From: JAFMJV01 sp963814315 | GTDB lineage: Bacteria; Chloroflexota; Limnocylindria; Limnocylindrales; CSP1-4 | Assembly (NCBI GenBank): GCA_963814315.1 | Contig: CAWFCG010000003.1 | Coordinates: 1,054,001-1,118,000, forward strand | DNA length: 64,000 nt | Reading direction: 5' to 3' | In this document: positions 25,185 to 34,725 of the stretch, one piece after another | Numbering within the stretch: position 1 is the stretch's first letter | Layout: every line of letters starts with the position of its first letter | Translations under genes and position numbers: made by a program | Notes under the pieces: generated by a model | Told to the model about the DNA's origin: nothing | The model's database searches: none | What the model saw: the letters and a program-made list of their open reading frames with translations, nothing else

Positions 25185-27590
25185 TTAGGCGAGCAGATCC
25201 CCGCCGCGGTCGAGTGCCGGATCGGCGTCGGCTACCCCGACGCCCACTGACGCCAATGCACGGATCGCAGGATCGAGGAGTCCAGCATCGAGGGCGTGCG
25301 ACACGGCTTCCGTGCGCGTGGACGCATCGAGCTTGCCGTAGATGGCCCTCGCCTGTGCCTTGACGGTGCTGTGGGTGACGAACAATCGGTCGGCGATCTC
25401 TGGGAACGAGAGATGGGTGGGCAAGTACTGGAGGACGCGGAGCTCCGCCGTCGTCAGGGTCGAGGGGCCGGCGGCACCTGCCTTCGCGCGTCGAAGCTGC
25501 TTGCGGATCGAGTCGACGTGGGCAGGGAGTGCTCCAAGATCCGGCCGACTGGCGATGATCGCGTCGATGTCTCGGATGATCGTCCAGGCGCCAGCGTCGT
25601 CACCGACCGCTGCGAGCGCTCGAGCGAGTCCACCGAGCTGAAGCACGCTCTGGATCGGGAACGAGGATCCGAGATTCGTCCGGAGCGTCTGCATGGCCGC
25701 AAGCTCACGCTGTGCCTGCGCCCGTCGTCCGCGACGGGCCGATAGGAGCGCCAGGATGGACCGGCTCAGGACCGGGTCGGTGTAGTCATGCATCGCGGAC
25801 TCCTGAGCGACCGCCCAGGCGCGAGCCGCGAGAGACTGCGCGACGGACTCGTTCCCCGCCACGAGCGCGACCTCGGCCTTGAGCGACAGGGACCCGACCA
25901 GCGGTCCCGTGAGCCGTTGACTCGTCGCCAGTGCCGTCGCTTCGTCGCATATGGCATCGGCCTCCTGGGTGCGACCGACTGCGAAACGGCAGAGGGCGAG
26001 CTGGACCCGCGCGGCAGGCCCATAGACCCCATCGGTTCCTCCGAGCTCGATCGCGCGCTCGGCATGCGCTTCCGCCTCAGCGAGTCCCGATCGCACCATG
26101 CTCGCCATCAGCGTCGCCCGAGCAGACTCGAATCCGAGCGCTGCATCGCCCGCCGTGTCGCCGATGCGTGCCTGCTCCACGATGTCGGCATAGCGGGACG
26201 CTTCTGCGTCATCGGCCCGCGTCGCCGCGAGCCAGGCGCCGATGATGGCGAGAGGCGGGGCGGCCGAGAAGGCCTGCTCGGGGAAACGAGCCAACCAGTC
26301 CTCGACCGTCGCCTGGCGACCTGTGAACTGCAGCATGGCCGCCTGACCCACCACCAGATGGCCGGCCAGATCGAGGCGACCAGCCTCGAAAGCGTGACCG
26401 ACCGCCGATACCGGGTATCCGTTCTCGGTGTACCACGCCACGGCTCGGGCGTGGAGCTCGGCGACGAGGCCACCGTCCTCGCGCTCAAGGAGTTCCCGCA
26501 ACGCCTCCTGGAACAGCGAGTGATACCGATACCACCCCGGTGCCCCGGCGCTGGCGACGACGAACCCATTCGATGCTGCGATGGCCGAGAGCCGGCGTCC
26601 AGAACCGGAACGTCCGACGACCGCATCGCACAACGACGGACTCAGTCGTTCGAGGATCGATGTCTGCGTGAGGAAGCGGAGTTCCGAACGGGAGCGGTCG
26701 CTCAAGACCTCCTCGCGGAAGTACCGCCGCACGTCCCTGACGGTGGCGTGGCCATCCGGAACCGGACCATCGCCGGAGCGACCGCGCTCTCCTGCGAGTG
26801 ACAGGAGCGCGATCCCTGCCGCCCAGCCCTCGGTCTCCTCCAAGAGCGAATCGACGCGCGCCCTGTCGGGTCGCTCTCCCGTGACCGCCCGGACCAGCTG
26901 GCCAGCCTCCAGCGCGTCCATCGCCAAGTCCGTCGCCTCGATCTCCAGCAGATCGCCGGTCAGGACGAGCCGCGAAAGCGGCAACGCCGACCCGCCGCGG
27001 GATGCGATCGCGATCCTGGTGGTTGCTGGAGCGACGCGGGTGAGCTCGCTCAAGAGGTCAAGACAGGCTCGGTCGGTGATGAGCTCGAGGTTGTCGAGGA
27101 CCAGGAGCCGAGGACCTGCGAACTCATCGAGGCTGATGGCAAGGTGGGCCACCATCGACCCCACCGACAGCGAGGTGGTCTCGGCCGCCGTCACACTGCG
27201 CTGCGGGCCGAGACCAGAGGCCGCGGTCACCGTGGCGTCCAGATAGGCGAACAGCACGTAGGGATCGTTGTCTCGCCGGTCGAGCGTCAGCCACGACGAT
27301 CCTGACGGATCAGTGGCGGCCAGCTGGGCGAGGAGCGTCGTCTTCCCGCATCCCGCGGGCCCGATGACGGCCACCACGCGTTGCTTCGAGGCTTCCAGGC
27401 GCTCGAGCAGGGACGCCCGCTGGACCGCCCACGGGCTGGCCGCGGGTGGGGACGACTTGATCGGCCACAAACGCATCCAAGGCTGTGGGCTCGGGGCGTT
27501 CGCCGTTGACTTCCGGTCCGTCTGTGCCTCCCTTCCTCTCCTGCCGCCCTCGACAAATGGTACCGGCCGGTCGCGAGCGAAGAGCGGCAT
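25185..27590 (-). CDS. MalT-type LuxR-family ATP-dependent transcription regulator
   Basis: 801 aa. The N-terminal STAND ATPase has Walker A GPAGCGKTT (residues 77-85) and a Walker B-like LLVLDNLELI. A long helical TPR-like region follows. The C-terminal HTH reads LTTAELRVLQYLPTHLSFPEIADRLFVTHSTVKAQARAIYGKL, a complete LuxR domain. Such proteins bind an inducer through the helical repeats and activate transcription when ATP-bound. The first ~38 residues are not family-like, so ATG 27476 may be the true start, which would place dyad d about 130 bp upstream. It is the obvious candidate to bind the four dyads around it. Confidence 0.9.
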   Translation of the reverse strand: MPLFARDRPVPFVEGGRRGREAQTDRKSTANAPSPQPWMRLWPIKSSPPAASPWAVQRASLLERLEASKQRVVAVIGPAGCGKTTLLAQLAATDPSGSSWLTLDRRDNDPYVLFAYLDATVTAASGLGPQRSVTAAETTSLSVGSMVAHLAISLDEFAGPRLLVLDNLELITDRACLDLLSELTRVAPATTRIAIASRGGSALPLSRLVLTGDLLEIEATDLAMDALEAGQLVRAVTGERPDRARVDSLLEETEGWAAGIALLSLAGERGRSGDGPVPDGHATVRDVRRYFREEVLSDRSRSELRFLTQTSILERLSPSLCDAVVGRSGSGRRLSAIAASNGFVVASAGAPGWYRYHSLFQEALRELLEREDGGLVAELHARAVAWYTENGYPVSAVGHAFEAGRLDLAGHLVVGQAAMLQFTGRQATVEDWLARFPEQAFSAAPPLAIIGAWLAATRADDAEASRYADIVEQARIGDTAGDAALGFESARATLMASMVRSGLAEAEAHAERAIELGGTDGVYGPAARVQLALCRFAVGRTQEADAICDEATALATSQRLTGPLVGSLSLKAEVALVAGNESVAQSLAARAWAVAQESAMHDYTDPVLSRSILALLSARRGRRAQAQRELAAMQTLRTNLGSSFPIQSVLQLGGLARALAAVGDDAGAWTIIRDIDAIIASRPDLGALPAHVDSIRKQLRRAKAGAAGPSTLTTAELRVLQYLPTHLSFPEIADRLFVTHSTVKAQARAIYGKLDASTRTEAVSHALDAGLLDPAIRALASVGVGVADADPALDRGGDLLA

Positions 27591-27605
27591 GTCGTCACGT
27601 GCGAT

Positions 27606-27624
27606 ATCGACCCGTCAGGACGAT
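27606..27624. promoter_or_regulatory. Dyad operator copy d, between the LuxR and ClC genes
   Basis: ATCGACCCGTCAGGACGAT, 17 of 19 bases identical to copy b and still symmetrical in its outer arms. It sits in the divergent gap, able to act on the LuxR gene, on the ClC-MscS pair, or on both. Confidence 0.55.
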
Positions 27625-27668
27625 GACCGCTGATCGAGCGTTGGCCATCGTCGAGCGGATGGTGATCC

Positions 27669-28982
27669 ATGGACCCCGGGCCGATGGCTGACGAACGGAC
27701 CGCACCTGCGTCTCACGGCGACGACTCCGCCGGCACGGTCGATATCGCGGCGGAGCGGCCGTCGTTCTACGGACATGTCTTCGCCACGGCCGTCCTCAGC
27801 GGCTTCTTCGCGCTGGCGTGGTTCCTTGTCTATGAGTTGCTGAGCGAGCTCGTCTGGGACAACGACTTCGTGGTCTCGACCTGGTGGGTGTACCCGCTCA
27901 TCATCCTGCCCTTCTCGCTCGCGGTGGGACTCGCGGTCAAGTACCTCGATGCCCCCACGAGCATCTCCGGGTCGCCGCTCGACGAACTCACCGGCGATCC
28001 TCGACATATCGATTGGCGCAAGCTGCCGGCGACGGTCGTGATGTCGCTCATCTCGTTGCTGGCGGGCGCCGTGGTAGGCCCCGAGGGCGCCCTTGGCCGG
28101 TTCGCAGCCCAGATCGCCGCTTGGTATGGCCAGCGCTTCCACGTCCCTGCGGCCATGCGGAGTCGGCTCGTCTTCGCCGGCGCGGCGTCGGCCTACAACG
28201 GCCTGCTCGAGAACCCCATCTTCACCGCGGTCCTGGCTGGCGACATGGCCAGAGGCACACCGGGCATCTGGGCTTCGATGCCCGCGAATCTCATGGGCGG
28301 CGCCATCGGCTTCGCCATCTTCCAGTTGCTGGGCGGCGTGGGCGTAGCCGACTTCCTCCAACTGGGACCCGTGCCGGAGGGGGCCATCGGGGACGTCGTC
28401 TGGGTGATGGGCTTCGCCCTCGTGGGCATGCTCGTCGCGATCTTCGCGGGCCTGAGCATGCAGGTCGCAGGGACGGCGTTCGCGCGGCTCGACGGGCGGC
28501 CCGTGACCCGGGCGCTCGTGGCTGGGCTCGTGCTCAGTGCCGTGGGGCTGGCTGCACCGATCCTGCTCTTTTCGGGGGAGACGCAGATCGGGCTGATCCT
28601 CGACGACCCGTCGGCCTATGGCTTCTGGGTCCTCGTCGCCCTCGCCCTGGCCAAGCTCGTCCTGCTGGCCGTTTCGTTCAAGTCGGGCTTCCTTGGAGGA
28701 CCGACGTTCCCGATCATCTTCGCGGCGACCTGCATCGCCCTGGCGGTCGGCCAGATCGTCCCCGCCGTGCCGTTCGTCCTCGTCGAAGCCGGCGTCCTCG
28801 CCGGGGCGCTGATGACGATGTTCCGGACGCCGCTCATGGTGGTGCTGCTGACGAGCTTCTTCCTCGGCGCGAACACCGAGCTGGTGGCCATGATCGTGGC
28901 GGCGGTGGTGATGGTCGTGATGCTGTTGCCATTCGTGGAATCCAGCATCGAGTCGGCTCGCGCCAAGCGGGGCGCCAGCTAG
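27669..28982 (+). CDS. ClC-family chloride channel/antiporter
   Basis: 437 aa integral membrane protein. The ClC landmarks are present in altered form: SISGSPLDEL where GSGIPE is usual; GPEGALGRFAAQ where GREGP is usual, keeping the gating Glu; and FKSGFLGGPTFPIIFAATCIALAVG near the C-terminus, the third conserved block. No CBS domains follow. Chloride or proton-coupled chloride transport is likely, but the changed first two motifs leave ion selectivity open. It is followed one base later by the MscS gene, so the two are co-translated. Confidence 0.88.
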   Translation: MDPGPMADERTAPASHGDDSAGTVDIAAERPSFYGHVFATAVLSGFFALAWFLVYELLSELVWDNDFVVSTWWVYPLIILPFSLAVGLAVKYLDAPTSISGSPLDELTGDPRHIDWRKLPATVVMSLISLLAGAVVGPEGALGRFAAQIAAWYGQRFHVPAAMRSRLVFAGAASAYNGLLENPIFTAVLAGDMARGTPGIWASMPANLMGGAIGFAIFQLLGGVGVADFLQLGPVPEGAIGDVVWVMGFALVGMLVAIFAGLSMQVAGTAFARLDGRPVTRALVAGLVLSAVGLAAPILLFSGETQIGLILDDPSAYGFWVLVALALAKLVLLAVSFKSGFLGGPTFPIIFAATCIALAVGQIVPAVPFVLVEAGVLAGALMTMFRTPLMVVLLTSFFLGANTELVAMIVAAVVMVVMLLPFVESSIESARAKRGAS

Positions 28983-28983
28983 C

Positions 28984-30807
28984 ATGTGGTCGCTGCGGCG
29001 TGCGTCCGAGCCGACATCTCGCAGCGGCCGCGGACTCGGTCAGTCTGCGCTCGCCGCGATGCTGCTGTACTCGCTGGGCGTCACGCTCGCGCCACTGGGC
29101 CCCGTGACCGCTGCCGACGACCCGCTCGCGCCGCTGGACACTTCGAGTCCCCAGGCCACCTACCTCTCGTTCTTGGAACAGTCCGATGCGATCGATCAGG
29201 CCGCCGTCGAATATGCCGCGAATCGATCATTCGAGAAGCAGCGAGACCTCGCCCGCGAGTTCGGCAAGCTCGAGCGACTGTTCGACATCTCGGCCGTCCC
29301 CGAGACAACTCGGGATGAGACGGCCGTGCAATCGTGGGCCTACCTGGCCGACATCCTCATGCGTATCGAGCTGCCTGACCCCTCGACCATCCCAGATGGC
29401 GAGATGCTCTCCGACGGTGCGGTTCCGCATTGGACGCTACCAGGCACCGAAGTCAAGATCACGCGGGTCGATTCGGGCGAGCATGAGGGCGAGTACGTGT
29501 TCTCGGCTGACACGGTGGCTGGCCTGCCCGAATGGCGGGAGCTGGTCCAGGGCCAACCGCTCCTTGGGCCCGAGCAGGGCGCCGTCACCGACTGGCGAGC
29601 GTGGGAGACGACCACGTCGGGTCCGCTCATCCCGCTGGGCTTGATCGAGGCCCTACCGGACACCCTCCGCGATCCGCTGCTCGGCTCCCCCCTCTGGAAG
29701 GTCATCGTCGGCATCCTCGGCGCCATGCTCGTCACGCTCGTGGTCGCCGCGTGGTATCGATGGATCGGGAGTCGTGGGCCGAAGGGGACGGTGCGAGGAC
29801 ACGTCTTGAGCCTGACCACTCCAATCGTGCTGGTGATCCTGCTGGAAGCCTATCGACTGTTCATGGAGACCCAGATCAATTCCGGTGGCACCTTCGCAGA
29901 GTTCGTCTTGTTCGGAACCACGATCGTCTACTTCCTCGCGCTGGCTTGGGCATTCCGCGCGCTGACCCGACTCGTCGTCGAATGGGTCATCGCCACGCCC
30001 GTGATCACGGAGGGCACGTACGACGCGCAGCTGGTGCGGTTGCTCTCGCGGGTCATCAGCATCGTGGGCGCCCTCGGCATCGTGCTGTACGGGGCGAACG
30101 ACATCGGCATCCCGGCGCTCGGGCTCCTCGCCGGACTGGGCATCGGTGGGTTGGTCATCGGACTGGCCGCCCAGGGTACGGTCGAGAACCTGATCGGAGG
30201 CCTGACCCTGTATACCGACCAGCCCTTCAGGCTGGGCGACTTCGTGGCGCTCGGCGATGACCTGGGGACGGTGGACATGATCGGCCCGCGCTCGACCCGC
30301 ATCCGCAAGCTGGATGGCACGCGCCTCAGCATGCCCAACAGCGAGGTCACCAAGTCGAGGGTGACGAATTTCACCCAGCGCGCCAACGTCCTGTTCCTGC
30401 ATACCGTCGGCGTACGCTACGAGACGACCCGTGAGCAGCTCGAACTCCTGGCCTCTCGGATCGCCGAGGGGATGCGAGAACATCCGTTGGTGATCGCCGA
30501 CGAGAACATGCCGCGCGTGAGAGTGGCCGGATTCGGAGCGTCCTCCATCGACATCGAGGTGCGGGCCTACATCGATACCACCGACTTCAATCGGTACATG
30601 GCGGTCCAGGAGCAGCTCCTGCTGATGGTCCACCGGATCGTCGAGGACGTCGGGACATCGATCGCCTTTCCCTCGACCACGGCCTATCTCACGCGGGACC
30701 ACCGCATCGCCGCTGGTCCATCGGTCGCCGAGTCGCCTGCTACCGAGGTCTCTACCCTCGCGGACCAGCGTCATGGCTCTCTGGCTCCCGAGGCCGGACC
30801 TTCGTAG
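28984..30807 (+). CDS. MscS-family mechanosensitive channel with a large N-terminal domain
   Basis: 607 aa. A signal-like helix (about residues 20-42) precedes a ~190-residue extracytoplasmic domain, then several membrane helices from about residue 230. The pore and beta-domain block is diagnostic: LGLLAGLGIGGLVIGLAAQGTVENLIGGLTLYTDQPFRLGDFV, then GTVDMIGPRSTRIRKLDGTRLSMPN. A C-terminal alpha/beta domain ends near residue 560. The large outer domain sets it apart from minimal MscS. It begins one base after the ClC stop, so both form one unit that may relieve osmotic or ionic stress. Confidence 0.9.
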   Translation: MWSLRRASEPTSRSGRGLGQSALAAMLLYSLGVTLAPLGPVTAADDPLAPLDTSSPQATYLSFLEQSDAIDQAAVEYAANRSFEKQRDLAREFGKLERLFDISAVPETTRDETAVQSWAYLADILMRIELPDPSTIPDGEMLSDGAVPHWTLPGTEVKITRVDSGEHEGEYVFSADTVAGLPEWRELVQGQPLLGPEQGAVTDWRAWETTTSGPLIPLGLIEALPDTLRDPLLGSPLWKVIVGILGAMLVTLVVAAWYRWIGSRGPKGTVRGHVLSLTTPIVLVILLEAYRLFMETQINSGGTFAEFVLFGTTIVYFLALAWAFRALTRLVVEWVIATPVITEGTYDAQLVRLLSRVISIVGALGIVLYGANDIGIPALGLLAGLGIGGLVIGLAAQGTVENLIGGLTLYTDQPFRLGDFVALGDDLGTVDMIGPRSTRIRKLDGTRLSMPNSEVTKSRVTNFTQRANVLFLHTVGVRYETTREQLELLASRIAEGMREHPLVIADENMPRVRVAGFGASSIDIEVRAYIDTTDFNRYMAVQEQLLLMVHRIVEDVGTSIAFPSTTAYLTRDHRIAAGPSVAESPATEVSTLADQRHGSLAPEAGPS

Positions 30808-30843
30808 GCTATATCGAAGAGTCTCCACGAGACCCAGTACGGT

Positions 30844-31218
30844 TCATCTCGCCTTGAGTTCGGCAGCGACGGTAGCGAGATCCTCCGCAGTGTGGATGCT
30901 GAGGTCCGTGCCCTTGGGGAAGTACTGGCGCAGGACGCCGTTGGTGTTCTCGCTGGAGCCACGCTGCCACGGACTGGCTCGTTCGCAGAAGTAGACCGGC
31001 ACGTCCGTGGCCCGGGTGAACTCGTCGTGGCAGGCCATCTCGACGCCCTAATCCCAGGTCAGTGAGCGCCGCAACTGTGGCGGCAGCGCTGCGACAGCGT
31101 CGGAGACGGCATCGCGGACCCGCGCCGAGTCGTGGCCATCGGGCAGGTGCAGCAGGAGGAGGTAGCGAGTCGTGCGCTCCACCACTGTGCCGATGGCCGA
31201 GCGGTTTGACGACGACGG
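30844..31218 (-). pseudogene. IS30-family transposase fragment, truncated at both ends
   Basis: Read on the minus strand, the piece begins SNRSAIGTVVERTTRYLLLLHLP, passes LRRSLTWD, and continues MACHDEFTRATDVPVYFCERASPWQRGSSENTNGVLRQYFPKGTDLS, ending AELKAR. This is the internal catalytic part of an IS30 transposase. The N-terminal HTH and the last residues are missing, no terminal inverted repeats are visible, and a TAG at 31048-31050 interrupts the frame where the family has Gln. The fragment is dead and abuts the decayed SnoaL gene directly. Confidence 0.85.
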
Positions 31219-31619
31219 TCACGAGGGTCCGAGCGGCGCGCCGAGCTGGCGCAACATGCCAAGCTGATCGAACTGGTGCCAGTGCTCAACGATCGGGCCG
31301 TCGCGGATGCGGAAGATGTGGATCTCGGCGATGGAGTAGCGCTTCCCTGTCGGCGACATGCCCATGAACTCGCCCGTTTGGGTCGCACCGGCAGTGAGCC
31401 GGGCAACGACGGATCCCCCTCGGCGATCAGGTCCTCGATCGTGAACTCCGCATCGGTGAGGCCCTTCAAGACGCGCTCCAAGGCCCGCTTCAAGTCGCCT
31501 CGGCCGTCGCCGGTGGATGGTCAGGGGTGCGCTACGAAGTCCTTGGCCACGAGATCGCCTTTCTCAAAGACTTCCTCCACGAACCTCCGTACGACAGCTT
31601 TGTTCCTTTCGATGCCCAT
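31219..31619 (-). pseudogene. Decayed SnoaL-like (ester cyclase-type) gene
   Basis: From ATG 31619 the frame reads MGIERNKAVVRRFVEEVFEKGD then FVAHP, where TGA (31521-31523) replaces an expected Trp codon. The same frame resumes with PSTGDGRGDLKRALERVLKGLTDAEFTIEDLIAEGD. Near 31405-31412 the reading shifts by one base, after which a second frame gives SVVARLTAGATQTGEFMGMSPTGKRYSIAEIHIF and IVEHWHQFDQLGML. The gene thus has one nonsense change and one frameshift. Its AGGAGGAG ribosome site is intact, so the decay looks recent, or the assembly has errors. The neighbouring IS30 fragment favours real decay. Confidence 0.85.
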
Positions 31620-31797
31620 CCGATTGCTCCTCCTGCCGTGCACGCGGGTGTCGTTGGGCTTGGCGAGTATCCTCCGACGATAACCTAGCGGGCGCGTCGG
31701 CCGCAGATACCCGAGCAGGCAGCCGGTCCCAATGAGGGCCGTTGGAGCCCATGCGGACGTTGGCCCATCCCCTGTTGAGCGGTGACTCGCGGAGGTC

Positions 31798-33264
31798 TCA
31801 GCCGAGGTCCGGGAACTCGACCCGCAACGCGGCGGCAAGCTGAACTTCCACATCCGCGTACGCCGGGTCACCGGCGTGGTTGTCGAGTTCCCAGGGGTCG
31901 GCCACCGAGTCATACAGCTCGACCTCGCCGGGCTCGTACTCGATGTAGTGCCAACGACCGAGCGGATGCTGATCCGATGTGCGGATGGCCCAGAACTCGG
32001 GTGACCAGGGATAGCCCGGACCGCTCTGCTCGCGCACCACGGTCCGCTCGAGATGCTCGACCTCACCATCGAGGAGTGGCAGCAGGCTCACCCCGTCGGC
32101 CGTCTCCTGGCCATCCGCGAAGGGACCCATCTCGCAGCCGGCGATGGCACAGAGCGTCGGCGCCAGATCGATGTTGCTGACGAGCTCATCGACGGTGCGC
32201 GGCTCCTCGCCCCAGCGGGCCGCCCAGCTCAGGACGAGCGGGACCGGTGTGGCATAGGGGTTGCCCTTGCGCTGGGGCAGTCGGTGCGTGCCCCAGGTGG
32301 CGCCGTTGTCGGCGGTGAGGATGAAGAGCGTGTCGTCCAGACGGCCCCGTCGCTCCTGCTCCCGAACGACCGAGCCGGCGAGCTCGTCGACCGCGAGCAT
32401 CTGTTCGCAGTAGGTCTCCATCGACCAGCCATCCGAGTCGAGAGGACGACGAGCCTGGACCCAGGCGGGCTTGTCGGAGACGTCCTCATCGAACGATGGC
32501 GGGTCCCAAGGCTCGATCGAGCGACAGCGACGGTCACCGCGGTACTTCTCAGTTGGCCGGTTGGGCTGATGCAGGTCGAACAGGCTGACGAAGGCGAGCA
32601 CCGGGGCATCGGTCGGCGCATCGCGCAGGTGCTTCGTCACCTGGCGCTTCGCCACGAGAGTGGAATGGTCGTTGGCCTCTTTGCCGTGGTGGACGATGCC
32701 GTAACGGGTCCACAGGTCGTAGTCGAGGTACTGGCCGTTGTCCTCGTAGGTGACGTCGAAGTCATCCCAACCGACCGCATAGTCACGGACATTGCGGCGC
32801 GGGACTTCGGAGCGGAATTCATTGAAGTACTTGCCCGCGAACATCGTCGTGTAGCCGACGCTCTGGAGCTCGGTGCCCAGCGTCGTCGTCGGGTCGAAGG
32901 GCACGGTGACGTTGCGGTCGACGTGATGGTTCAGGGTATGTTGGCCCGTCAACGTGGCCGCCCGGCCTGGGCTACACAGAGGCGTCTCAGAGACCGCCTG
33001 GCTGAATGACACGCCCTGCTCGGCGAAGAGCCTGGCCAACGTGGGCGTCCGGCGGGCGTCGTTCCAGAGCCGCCCGTCGTGGGGATCGACGTCATCGAGG
33101 TAGAGCACGACGATATCGGGGGAGGTCGCAGCGGCTGGCGGCGATGGGGACTGAGCCTCCGCAGCGCCGATCACGGGGCCGATCATCGAGGCGGCGAACA
33201 GGGCCGTCGCTCCCAGTGTCACGCGTCGGTAGCGGGCCTCCCTCAGTGACCGTGCACGCACCAT
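31798..33264 (-). CDS. Secreted sulfatase (arylsulfatase family)
   Basis: About 488 aa from ATG 33264, which has AGGTGAG close before it and gives a signal peptide (VTLGATALFAASMIGPVIGAAEA). Catalytic landmarks: metal-binding VLYLDDVDPHDG, then the modification motif CSPGR with Cys97, which must become formylglycine, GQHTLNHHVDRN, GYTTMFAGKYFNEF, and ILTADNGATWGTHRLPQRKGNPY with the second metal site. The substrate (a sulfate or phosphonate ester) cannot be deduced. No formylglycine-generating enzyme is in the window. It stands alone next to the decayed SnoaL gene. Confidence 0.9.
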   Translation of the reverse strand: MVRARSLREARYRRVTLGATALFAASMIGPVIGAAEAQSPSPPAAATSPDIVVLYLDDVDPHDGRLWNDARRTPTLARLFAEQGVSFSQAVSETPLCSPGRAATLTGQHTLNHHVDRNVTVPFDPTTTLGTELQSVGYTTMFAGKYFNEFRSEVPRRNVRDYAVGWDDFDVTYEDNGQYLDYDLWTRYGIVHHGKEANDHSTLVAKRQVTKHLRDAPTDAPVLAFVSLFDLHQPNRPTEKYRGDRRCRSIEPWDPPSFDEDVSDKPAWVQARRPLDSDGWSMETYCEQMLAVDELAGSVVREQERRGRLDDTLFILTADNGATWGTHRLPQRKGNPYATPVPLVLSWAARWGEEPRTVDELVSNIDLAPTLCAIAGCEMGPFADGQETADGVSLLPLLDGEVEHLERTVVREQSGPGYPWSPEFWAIRTSDQHPLGRWHYIEYEPGEVELYDSVADPWELDNHAGDPAYADVEVQLAAALRVEFPDLG

Positions 33265-33450
33265 CTCACCTGCCTGGTACGGGTTTCCGACATCAGGCTG
33301 GCAGCATGCCACGGGTCCATGCTTCTCGCGCGCAGCGGGCCAAGGACCCCGTGATCCAGACTGTTCCGGCAGCGGCGTCCCCGTCCGCCTGTCTTACGGT
33401 CCGTGAGCCATCCGAGGCGTATCGAACGGCGTGGCCGCATTCGCTGCATC

Positions 33451-33915
33451 TCAGCTGCGGTCGGCGGGACTCTCGTCGGCTTCGTCGTCCGTGGTTGAGA
33501 ACCGTGGCGAGACCTGCCGGTGCAGCTCCATCAGGTCATCGAGGAACGACGGATCACTTGGGTCGAACACGAGGTCGGCTCCGACACTGATGAAGCCCGG
33601 CAGCTCCAGGAGACCCGCCTCGAATTCCGCAGAACGCCGCTCGCTGGCGACCTCGTACATCTCCGGCGTAAAGTCGGGCAGCGATCCGAACGAGCGGTCA
33701 TCCGGGACCCCGTCGGTGAGACCAGGCGCACCGATCACCTGGGCCACCTTGTCGACCGATGCTCTTCCGATGCCATGCCGGATAGCCTGTTGGATCGCCG
33801 CCAGGGCAGGCTCAGACGTGATCGTCAGCTCAGCATCAGGCCCGACGGCGACCGTCACATAGCCGACCACCTCGAGGCGGCGGAGCCCGTAGCTCTCATC
33901 CATCGGTCCGGCCAT
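33451..33915 (-). CDS. Hypothetical soluble protein
   Basis: 154 aa, acidic, with no signal peptide or membrane helix. It starts MAGPMDESYGLRRLEVVGYVTVAVGPDAELTIT and ends in a Ser/Asp/Glu tail. GGGGG lies a few nt before the ATG at 33915. I do not recognise the family. The upstream region has ATCGACCCG (33923-33931), matching only the left half of the dyad found elsewhere in this region. Confidence 0.6.
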   Translation of the reverse strand: MAGPMDESYGLRRLEVVGYVTVAVGPDAELTITSEPALAAIQQAIRHGIGRASVDKVAQVIGAPGLTDGVPDDRSFGSLPDFTPEMYEVASERRSAEFEAGLLELPGFISVGADLVFDPSDPSFLDDLMELHRQVSPRFSTTDDEADESPADRS

Positions 33916-34131
33916 CGCCCCCTATCGACCCGCGGTGGCATCGCGGTCAAGCTGGAAGGGCTGGCGACGTCCGCGGCGCGTTTCGCCGGTCAGGTGACGA
34001 TCGACGACGCTCCATCCGTCGGCCACATGGCGGTCGAACGCCGAAATCGATGGAACCTTTGGTGCCGACCCACGCTCATGGTGGGCGAATGGGCACGCGA
34101 GTGCCTTCATCGTGAGAGAAAGGACGGTTCC

Positions 34132-34725
34132 ATGTTGAAGTGGGGGATGAAGAAAGCTGGAGGCCTGAAGGCCACGTTGGTCCTGGGGGCGGCCGTGGCG
34201 CTGCTGTTGAGCCCCTCCGCGGTCGTGGCGGGTACACAGGACCGCGATCGTGATCGCGATGGTGACGGCCTTCCCAACCGGTACGAGCGACTGCGCACGA
34301 TGACACGCGCCGGTAGCGCTGACTCAGACAACGACGGCGTCCGTGATGGCCGTGAGGACCCTGACCGTGACGGACTGACGAACCGCCAGGAGCTCAGGCT
34401 TCGGACTGATCCTCGCCGAGCCGACAGCGATGGCGATGGCATCCGCGATGGGGACGAAGACCTTGACCGAGATGGACTGACCAATCGGCAGGAGTTGCGC
34501 CTGCACTTGCGCCTGCGCGATCCCGATTCGGACAACGACGGGGTCCGCGACGGCCGTGAGGATGCTGACCATGACGGGCTCCGGAATCGTGCTGAGTACC
34601 GCTACGGCTACGATCCACTCAACCCCGATTCCGACGGCGACGGCATCCGGGATGGCCAGCAGCACCACCAGCGTGACGGCGACCAGGAGTGTGACGGCTC
34701 CGGTCCTGGCTGCGATACCGACTGA
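34132..34725 (+). CDS. Secreted thrombospondin type-3-like calcium-repeat protein
   Basis: 197 aa. AAAGGA sits 9 nt before the ATG at 34132, and residues 1-33 form a signal peptide (ATLVLGAAVALLLSPSAVVAG). The mature protein is almost wholly repeats of the D-x-D-x-D-G-(I/V/L)-x-D-(G/R) kind (for example DSDNDGVRDGREDPDRDGLTNRQEL), about seven units in pairs, as in thrombospondin type-3 repeats that bind calcium. The C-terminus has two Cys (QECDGSGPGCDTD). It is probably an extracellular calcium-stabilised rod or spacer. A divergent gene with unknown function starts 216 bp upstream. Confidence 0.88.
   Translation: MLKWGMKKAGGLKATLVLGAAVALLLSPSAVVAGTQDRDRDRDGDGLPNRYERLRTMTRAGSADSDNDGVRDGREDPDRDGLTNRQELRLRTDPRRADSDGDGIRDGDEDLDRDGLTNRQELRLHLRLRDPDSDNDGVRDGREDADHDGLRNRAEYRYGYDPLNPDSDGDGIRDGQQHHQRDGDQECDGSGPGCDTD

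Noticed and set aside
27615..28985. Long antisense frame over the ClC gene, and similar ones over the MscS (29653-30828), M1-like peptidase (35703-37202) and murJ (38715-40109) genes
   Set aside because: All mirror confident genes; the translations are low-complexity and rich in Arg, His and Asp, as expected from GC-rich shadows.
33923..33941. ATCGACCCG half-match upstream of the hypothetical gene at 33451-33915
   Set aside because: Only the left arm is present; the rest does not match.
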